27,345 nucleotides of DNA from a bacterium (GTDB lineage: Bacteria > SZUA-182 > SZUA-191 > JAJRXT01). The stretch lies in NCBI GenBank assembly GCA_024277605.1, contig JAJRUU010000184.1, forward strand, positions 1-27,345, written 5' to 3'. Under the pieces are notes generated by a model. It ran no database searches and was not told where the DNA came from. It was given only the letters and a program-made list of their open reading frames with translations. How positions within the stretch are numbered: the first letter of the stretch is position 1; each line of letters starts with the position of its first letter. Of this stretch, positions 22,020-27,345 are shown piece by piece. The translations under genes were made by a program, and so were the position numbers.

Positions 22020-25000
22020 TTACGGTGTTACTTGAGTTACTACTACATTATACCAGCCAACGGAAACGGGACCACCAATTATATCCAAATGAACACCGCC
22101 GGTACCAGTTAACACAGTAAAGGTTATGTCACCGGTGCCCGGGTTGGTCAGCGCCGTTACCTGGCCTCCATAAGTTGCCGCACTACCAACGTCCCAAATC
22201 ATCCCTACCTGTCGAACGGTAGTAAGATCGGGAGCCGCAGGAAAAACACCGCTATCATCAGCGATGTATATCTGGACTATAACATTCGTACCGCTAAGCG
22301 CAAAGTTACCATTGCTGGCAAAACCACCCGCTGCTGGTGCGGCCGAGGTATCCACAGCTAAAGTTGATGGCGCCAAGACTCCAGCAAAATCAACCGCAAC
22401 CCAACCAGTAGCATATCGCGCTATGTGGGACGCATCTGTCATGTCGGCATCCAAGCCGGTACCGGTCCCATCATTGGTGCTGGTCCAGGCAGTGCCGCTA
22501 ATTTTGCTGGGATCAATAGCAGCGCCTACATTAATATCGGCATTCATGATAGCGCCATCAGCTATTTCGCTGGCACCTACAGCACTCGTGGCTATTTCGG
22601 CAGCATTCACTGCATCAGCCGCTATTTCGGCAGCACCCACTGCATCAGTGGCTATTTCAGCAGAAGTTACCGCATCAGTAGCTATTTCAGCAGAATCTAC
22701 CGCATCAGTGGCTATATCTGAGTTACCCACTGCGCCAGCCGCTATCTTATCAGTTGTAACCGCATCTCCGGCTATATCTGAGTTACCCACTGCACCAGCC
22801 GCTATCTTATCAGTTGTAACCGCATCTCCGGCTATATCTGAGCTACCCACTGCGCCAGCCGCTATCTTATCAGTTGTAACCGCATCAGTGGCTATATCTG
22901 AGTTACCCACTGCACCGGCCGCTATCTTGTCAGTGGTTACCGCATCTCCGGCTATATCTGAGTTACCCACTGCACCAGCCGCTATCTTATCAGTGGTTAC
23001 CGCATTAGCGGCTAAGTCCACATTACCTACCGCACCATTCGCTATCTTGTCAGTGGTTACCGCATCTCCGGCTATATCTGAGTTACCCACTGCGCCAGCC
23101 GCTATCTTATCAGTGGTTACCGCATCAGTGGCTAAGTCCGCATTACCTACCGCACCATTCGCTATCTTGTCAGTGGTTACCGCATCTCCGGCTATATCTG
23201 AACTACCCACTGCACCAGCCGCTATCTTGTCAGTGGTTACCGCATTAGCTCCCAGGGCGCTATTGTCCACCGCTCCAGCTGCTAAATCTGAGCTGCCTAC
23301 CGCACCGTTGGCAATCTTGTCAGTAGTCACCGCATCAGCAGCTAGCTTGGCATTGGTTACATTCAGATCAGCTATGTCAGTGGTCATTACATTACCAGGC
23401 GCTATTTTATCAGTGGTTACCGCATCAGATGCAAGTTTGGCAGTGGTTACCGCAGCGTTATCTATGTCATTGGTCTTGACCTCACCATCCAGAATTTTGG
23501 CAGAAGTTACCGCATCATTGGCTATATCTGAGGTATCTACCGCACCGTTGGCAATCTTGTCAGTGGTTACTGCATTGGTATCAATGTCGCCATTCTTGAC
23601 CTGACCATCAAGTATCTTGTCGCTGGTAACCGCATCACCAGCTATTTTGGGGGTGGTTACCGCACCATCAGCTATTTTGGCGGTGGACACATTCAAATCA
23701 GCTATTTTAACACTGGTTACCGCACCACTAGCTATTTTATCGGTGGTTACCGCACCTGCGGCTATCTTACCGCTGGTAACCGCATTCCCGGCTATCTTGG
23801 CATCAGTTACCGCCGAATTAGCCAAATCGTTGGTCTGTACCTGACCATCCTGGATTTTGTCGGTGGTTATCGCATCGGGTGCGAGCTTGCCATTGGTTAC
23901 CGCTAAATTGGCCAGGTCAGCAGTACCTACCGTACCATCAGCTATCTTGTCGGTAGTAACCGCATTCGGATTTATGGTGCGGTTTACTACGGCGTTAGTC
24001 GCCAGCTTGTCACTGGTTATGGCATTATCTGCGATATCTATAGTAGCTATAGTAAGATCCAATATCTCATCGGTGGTCACTGCACCTGTAGCTATCTCGC
24101 TGGCCGCAACTGAGTCAGCAGCCAGATCTGCAGAGGTTAAAGATTCATCGATTACCTCAACGCTTCCAACTGCATCATCACGCATCTCAGCGTTACCTAT
24201 AGCATTATCCAGCATTTCGGCATTACCGATCGCGTTATCCAGCATCTCGGCATTACCGATTGCATTATTCAGCATCTCAGCGTTGCCAATCGCATCGTCC
24301 CGCATCTCAGCCCAACCGATTGCATTGTCCTGCATCTCAGCCCAACCTACCGCATTACTCTGTATTTCAGAAGTACCGACTGAGTCAGTTTGCAGATCAT
24401 TTTCGGTTAAGGATTCATCGATTACCTCAAGACTTCCCACCGCATTGTCCCGCATTTCAGAGTTACCCACTGCATTAGGCCCGACATCATCTACCGTTAA
24501 AGAATTATCGGCTACTTCATCGCTTCCTACCGCACCAGAGGCAATCTTGGCGCTGGTTACCGAATCATCCATTAATTCGGATGTATTCACCGAATCGGTC
24601 GCCAGATCATAAGATGTTATGGATTCATCGATTACCTCGAGACTACCTACCGCATTGTTCCGCATCTCAGCATTGCCGATTGCATTGTCCAGCATCTCAG
24701 CATTACCGATTGCATTATCCAGCATCTCAGCATTGCCGATTGCATTATTCCGCATCTCAGCATTGCCGATGGCATTATCCAGCATTTCAGCATTGCCGAT
24801 GGCATTGTCCAGCATCTCAGCATTACCGATTGCATTATCCAGCATCTCAGCATTGCCCACCGCATCATCGTCTATATCAGCGTTTTTTACCTCGCCGTCC
24901 CGGATATGCTCAGACCTGACTTCATTCCGGCGTATCCGCGCAAAGGCGTCACTGGCCACCCCCATGCTGGCCCCCAGGATGAATAATCCCGCAAGCGTTA

Positions 25001-25022
25001 ATACCAATTTCTTCTTAACCAT
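22020..25022 (-). CDS. Secreted decapeptide-repeat protein
   Basis: The 1000-aa protein has a signal peptide (about 1-29, ending DAFA). From about residue 40 to 833 there are roughly 79 uninterrupted decapeptides with a hydrophobic-x-polar pattern. Three dialects appear: N-terminal AIGNAEMLDN units, a recurring EVIDESLT module seen three times, and a C-terminal 20-residue alternation of AVTTDKIAAG and AVGNSDIAGD. Residues 834-1000 form a non-repeat domain ending GWYNVVVTQV. The family is not one I can name; similar repeats occur in tail-fibre-like and surface proteins, so an extended beta-solenoid stalk with a C-terminal head is a reasonable inference. No membrane anchor or sorting tail is visible. 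GAGGAGG lies just before the ATG. Confidence 0.9.
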   Translation of the reverse strand: MVKKKLVLTLAGLFILGASMGVASDAFARIRRNEVRSEHIRDGEVKNADIDDDAVGNAEMLDNAIGNAEMLDNAIGNAEMLDNAIGNAEMRNNAIGNAEMLDNAIGNAEMLDNAIGNAEMRNNAVGSLEVIDESITSYDLATDSVNTSELMDDSVTSAKIASGAVGSDEVADNSLTVDDVGPNAVGNSEMRDNAVGSLEVIDESLTENDLQTDSVGTSEIQSNAVGWAEMQDNAIGWAEMRDDAIGNAEMLNNAIGNAEMLDNAIGNAEMLDNAIGNAEMRDDAVGSVEVIDESLTSADLAADSVAASEIATGAVTTDEILDLTIATIDIADNAITSDKLATNAVVNRTINPNAVTTDKIADGTVGTADLANLAVTNGKLAPDAITTDKIQDGQVQTNDLANSAVTDAKIAGNAVTSGKIAAGAVTTDKIASGAVTSVKIADLNVSTAKIADGAVTTPKIAGDAVTSDKILDGQVKNGDIDTNAVTTDKIANGAVDTSDIANDAVTSAKILDGEVKTNDIDNAAVTTAKLASDAVTTDKIAPGNVMTTDIADLNVTNAKLAADAVTTDKIANGAVGSSDLAAGAVDNSALGANAVTTDKIAAGAVGSSDIAGDAVTTDKIANGAVGNADLATDAVTTDKIAAGAVGNSDIAGDAVTTDKIANGAVGNVDLAANAVTTDKIAAGAVGNSDIAGDAVTTDKIAAGAVGNSDIATDAVTTDKIAAGAVGSSDIAGDAVTTDKIAAGAVGNSDIAGDAVTTDKIAAGAVGNSDIATDAVDSAEIATDAVTSAEIATDAVGAAEIAADAVNAAEIATSAVGASEIADGAIMNADINVGAAIDPSKISGTAWTSTNDGTGTGLDADMTDASHIARYATGWVAVDFAGVLAPSTLAVDTSAAPAAGGFASNGNFALSGTNVIVQIYIADDSGVFPAAPDLTTVRQVGMIWDVGSAATYGGQVTALTNPGTGDITFTVLTGTGGVHLDIIGGPVSVGWYNVVVTQVTP
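22721..23280. repeat. 60-bp coding tandem repeat block
   Basis: About nine consecutive 60-bp units, each encoding two decapeptides, differ by only a few bases each. Examples are the units starting at 22741, 22801, 22861 and 22921. The near-identity of DNA, not just protein, indicates recent unit expansion by slippage or unequal recombination inside the gene at 22020-25022. Confidence 0.85.
24661..24860. repeat. 30-bp coding tandem repeat block
   Basis: Seven near-identical 30-bp units read on + as AGCATCTCAGCATTGCCGAT plus a short variable end, each coding one NAEMLDNAIG-type decapeptide on the minus strand. A sister block lies at 24181-24360 within the same gene. Confidence 0.85.
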
Positions 25023-25420
25023 CCACCGCCTCCTCTTTTCAGGTTTTCATGCTTACGTCGGGCAAGCAGCCCAACACCACTAACTGCTATTATCATAAAT
25101 TTTATCTTTGTACCCTGCTGATTAATCTATATGCTTTAAATTTAAAATTCAATATTTCAGCAACGCTCAATGCATATAACCACTGGATATGTTAGTGCGC
25201 TAACAAAAAATTCCAGGACAGCTTACTCCGGAATTTCTGCTGTCTCGCACATCTAACTGATAAATATAACAATTACAATTCATTGTTGCCGCTTACTTCT
25301 GTTAGGTTCGATATTTCAAAAAGTTACAATATTATAGCTATATATTGATTAATCTGTCAAGCATTTTCCTATAAACAGGAAGGATTCATTTTTTTTTAAT
25401 ATTTATATCCATTATGCCGA

Positions 25421-25508
25421 GACATTCTGAGCGAAGCCAAGCAGCCCGTTGGCGGCGAACAGCGCTTGATGCTAAACGGGGGGGGCTTTGTTACATTCAG
25501 CATGACAA
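25421..25508. repeat. Degenerate MITE-like repeat of the TGTCATTCTGAG family
   Basis: It begins GACATTCTGAGCGAAGCCAAG-like and ends CATTCAGCATGACAA, whose reverse complement TTGTCATGCTGAATG resembles the other family ends. A G8 run lies inside. It is much less regular than the copies at 1762 and 17031. The gap 25023-25639 also holds a GTTAGTGCGCTAAC palindrome at about 25191-25204 and AT-rich sequence that may carry the promoter of the gene ending at 22020; no gene is seen in it. Confidence 0.4.
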
Positions 25509-25556
25509 ACAATAGGATTAGGGTAGGCATGGGCTTATAAAGCCTGCAATAAGCGG

Positions 25557-25596
25557 CCCAAAAACAAAACGGCATCAGGATCAAATCCCAATGCCG
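25557..25596 (-). terminator. Intrinsic terminator of the second repeat-protein gene
   Basis: On the minus strand CGGCATTGGGAT pairs with ATCCTGATGCCG with two wobbles that are allowed only in this orientation. A T-rich tract follows. A second hairpin, GGGATAA/TTATCCC at 25608-25626, lies nearer the stop. It is clearly homologous to 21939-22006. Confidence 0.8.
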
Positions 25597-25639
25597 CTTG
25601 TCTTTCCGGGATAAAAAGCTTATCCCTAAGGTCAGTAAT

Positions 25640-27345
25640 TTACTGAACCTGAGTTACCACTACATTGTACCAGCCGTCGGCTGACGGAGCCCCGGTAAAT
25701 TGATCAATATATACTCCACCTGCCGCTCCAACAACCGTAAAAGTAATGACGCCAGCGTTATTATCCAATGCCTGAATTCCACCACCAAAAGCGGTCGGAG
25801 TGACAGCATCAATGACAAAATCAACGTTGGAAATCTCTGAAGCTGCTACAGTTATCGACCTGACGCTTGGACTAGCGGGAAATACGCCCGTATCCGGTGC
25901 AAAGTAAATATCGACATGTACTTGCTCACCGCTGGCAGAGAAGTTGCCGCTGCTGGGTATTGCATCTGTGCCTGCCAGGATAATTGGCGGGCCAGCGTAC
26001 GCGGACAGCCCACTCTGGGTAACTACGCCGGTAGTCACATCGACATCCCAAGCATTTGGAGCCGCAACATCTGTCGAATCGATCGGAAACCAACCGGTAG
26101 CAAAGCTGGCCACATGCTGTCCATCCACTTGGTCGGCGTTCAGATCGACATTCAGCGTGGTATTGCTAACCGGAACCTGACCGGTAGCATTACCCGCATC
26201 ATATCCATCCACCTGGTCGGCGTTCAGGGTGGTGTTTACCGTTCCATTACTTACAGGAATGGTTCCTGCACCATTGCCTGGATTCATTCCATCCAGCAAG
26301 TCGGCATTCAGGGTGGCATTCAATGCGCCGTCATTTAAGGGAACATTGCCTATTGCATTACCGGTAGTCGCCCCATCCAACAGGTCGGCGTTCAGATCGA
26401 CATTCAGCGTAGTATTGCTAACCGGAACCTGACCGGTAGCATTACCCGCATCATATCCATCCACCTGGTCGGCGTTCAGGGTGCTCATCAAGGTACCGTT
26501 ATTTACCGGAATAGCGCCAGCTACACCTGCCGCACTGGCATGGAAGGTATCCAGTTGGTCGGCGTTCAGGTTGGTCATCGTGGTGCCATTGCTTAAAGGA
26601 ATAATGGCCGCACCTGCACCCAATCCCAACTGGTCGGTATTATAATAATCCAGCAGGTCGGCGTTTAAGTTGGCATTTAACACGCCGTTGTTAACCGCCA
26701 CGTCACCGTTGGCATTGCCGGCATGGAAAGTATCTACCGTATCGGCATTCAAACCGGTTCCATTGATCTTGCTGCCGTCAATGTTGGCACCGGCACTGAT
26801 ATCGGCATTAGTAATGGTACCGTCTAAAATGCCGGTAGAGGTTACCGCACCGGTATCTATTTCGGTGGCGGTTACCGCATTAGGGGCTAATTCGTCGGTA
26901 TTTACTGAATCAGTGCCCAGATCATCAGCGGTTAAAGAACCATCTACCACTTTGGCGCTGTTTACTGAATTACCGCCTAATATACTAATATCTACCGCGT
27001 TGGTAGCCAGATTAGCAGTATGGATACCGCCATTCGCTATCTTATTACTGGTTACCGCACCATCAAGAATTTTATCTTCGGTTACCGCATTGGTAGCTAT
27101 TTTGGCTTCGGTTACCGCATTGGTAACTATTTTGGCTTCGGTTACCGCCCCATCCTTTATGGTGCGGGTTATGACCGCATCATTACCCAGCTTGTCACTG
27201 GTGATGGCGGTATCCGCCACATCTACCGTAGCTATAGTAAGATCCAATATCTCATCGGTGGTCACTGCACCTGTAGCTATCTCACTGGCCGCAACTGAGT
27301 CAGCCGCCAGATCTGCAGAGGTTAAAGATTCATCGATTACCTCAA
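25640..27345 (-). CDS. Secreted repeat protein, paralogue 2 (5' end outside window)
   Basis: The frame stays open to the right edge and still encodes EVIDESLTSADLAADSV-type decapeptides there, so the gene starts outside; the GTG at 27265 lies within a repeat and is not a credible start. At least 568 codons are present. After decapeptides like those of the 22020-25022 gene, it changes to about six 30-40-residue units built on LNADQVDG, xGNAxGxxPVSNGT and LNADLLDG. Those are reminiscent of phage tail-fibre and surface-protein repeats. The last 130 residues match the other gene's C-terminal domain: ATGW, DTGVFPASP, ALDNNAGVITFTV, GGVYID and GWYNVVVTQV. A secreted or surface fibre is the best inference; binding target unknown. 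Confidence 0.85.
   Translation of the reverse strand, partial: EVIDESLTSADLAADSVAASEIATGAVTTDEILDLTIATVDVADTAITSDKLGNDAVITRTIKDGAVTEAKIVTNAVTEAKIATNAVTEDKILDGAVTSNKIANGGIHTANLATNAVDISILGGNSVNSAKVVDGSLTADDLGTDSVNTDELAPNAVTATEIDTGAVTSTGILDGTITNADISAGANIDGSKINGTGLNADTVDTFHAGNANGDVAVNNGVLNANLNADLLDYYNTDQLGLGAGAAIIPLSNGTTMTNLNADQLDTFHASAAGVAGAIPVNNGTLMSTLNADQVDGYDAGNATGQVPVSNTTLNVDLNADLLDGATTGNAIGNVPLNDGALNATLNADLLDGMNPGNGAGTIPVSNGTVNTTLNADQVDGYDAGNATGQVPVSNTTLNVDLNADQVDGQHVASFATGWFPIDSTDVAAPNAWDVDVTTGVVTQSGLSAYAGPPIILAGTDAIPSSGNFSASGEQVHVDIYFAPDTGVFPASPSVRSITVAASEISNVDFVIDAVTPTAFGGGIQALDNNAGVITFTVVGAAGGVYIDQFTGAPSADGWYNVVVTQVQ

Noticed and set aside
22264..24612. Long + strand ORFs opposite the decapeptide gene
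   Set aside because: They mirror the repeat on the other strand, have low-complexity Ser/Ala/Thr products, and lack start signals.
24181..24880. Regular 30-bp repeats that look at first like a CRISPR array
   Set aside because: There are no unique spacers; the units abut and encode decapeptides in a long ORF with signal peptide and ribosome binding site.
27263..27265. GTG as a start for the second repeat gene
   Set aside because: It is the Val codon of an AVTTDEI repeat, and the frame stays open and homologous up to the window edge.

Overview
The window reads as chromosomal DNA of an uncultured, anaerobic, Gram-negative bacterium. A GT9 heptosyltransferase tail and an HldE-type heptose kinase point to an LPS outer membrane. 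Two cytochrome c3/c7-like proteins, a radical SAM enzyme and thioredoxin reductase suit anaerobic redox metabolism. The order aroA-cmk-ispH-rpsA is a conserved cluster known from Deltaproteobacteria, Firmicutes and several candidate phyla. I cannot place the phylum; a candidate phylum is a low-confidence guess.

Layout, left to right. Positions 1-7176 (+): heptosyltransferase C-terminus, aroA, a repeat-rich gap, cmk fused to a foreign-looking AT-rich N-terminal domain, ispH behind a good extended -10 promoter, six-domain rpsA, and a Na+/Ca2+ exchanger-type antiporter. Positions 7185-13105 (+): sppA, then a tightly packed envelope operon. It holds a secreted metallophosphatase/DsbA-like polyprotein split by a -1 frameshift, a rhodanese lipoprotein, a beta-helix lipoprotein and a glutamate-1-semialdehyde aminomutase-like PLP enzyme. 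Positions 13134-15530 (+): two paralogous multiheme cytochromes, each with a long leader, a strong terminator after the first, a candidate structured RNA plus terminator after the second, and a small Xre-type regulator with inverted repeats upstream. Positions 15579-21594 (-): hldE with a decayed nucleotidyltransferase site, tsaC, purE, the AmmeMemoRadiSam radical SAM gene, a polyprenyl diphosphate synthase whose leader carries a second copy of the structured RNA, and trxB. Positions 22020-27345 (-): two giant secreted repeat proteins with related C-terminal domains and homologous two-hairpin 3' ends; the second runs off the window.

The most unusual items are: (1) the structured element present twice, once in a promoter-linked leader and once just before an intrinsic terminator; (2) the ParB-like/cytidylate kinase fusion, beside a cluster of hairpin repeats; (3) the frameshifted metallophosphatase-thioredoxin chain; (4) triheme-like cytochromes in which the expected second haem site is a conserved CXXCK; (5) the strict decapeptide-repeat surface protein with recent sequence sharing with its neighbour; and (6) several MITE-like nested-hairpin elements in the gaps.
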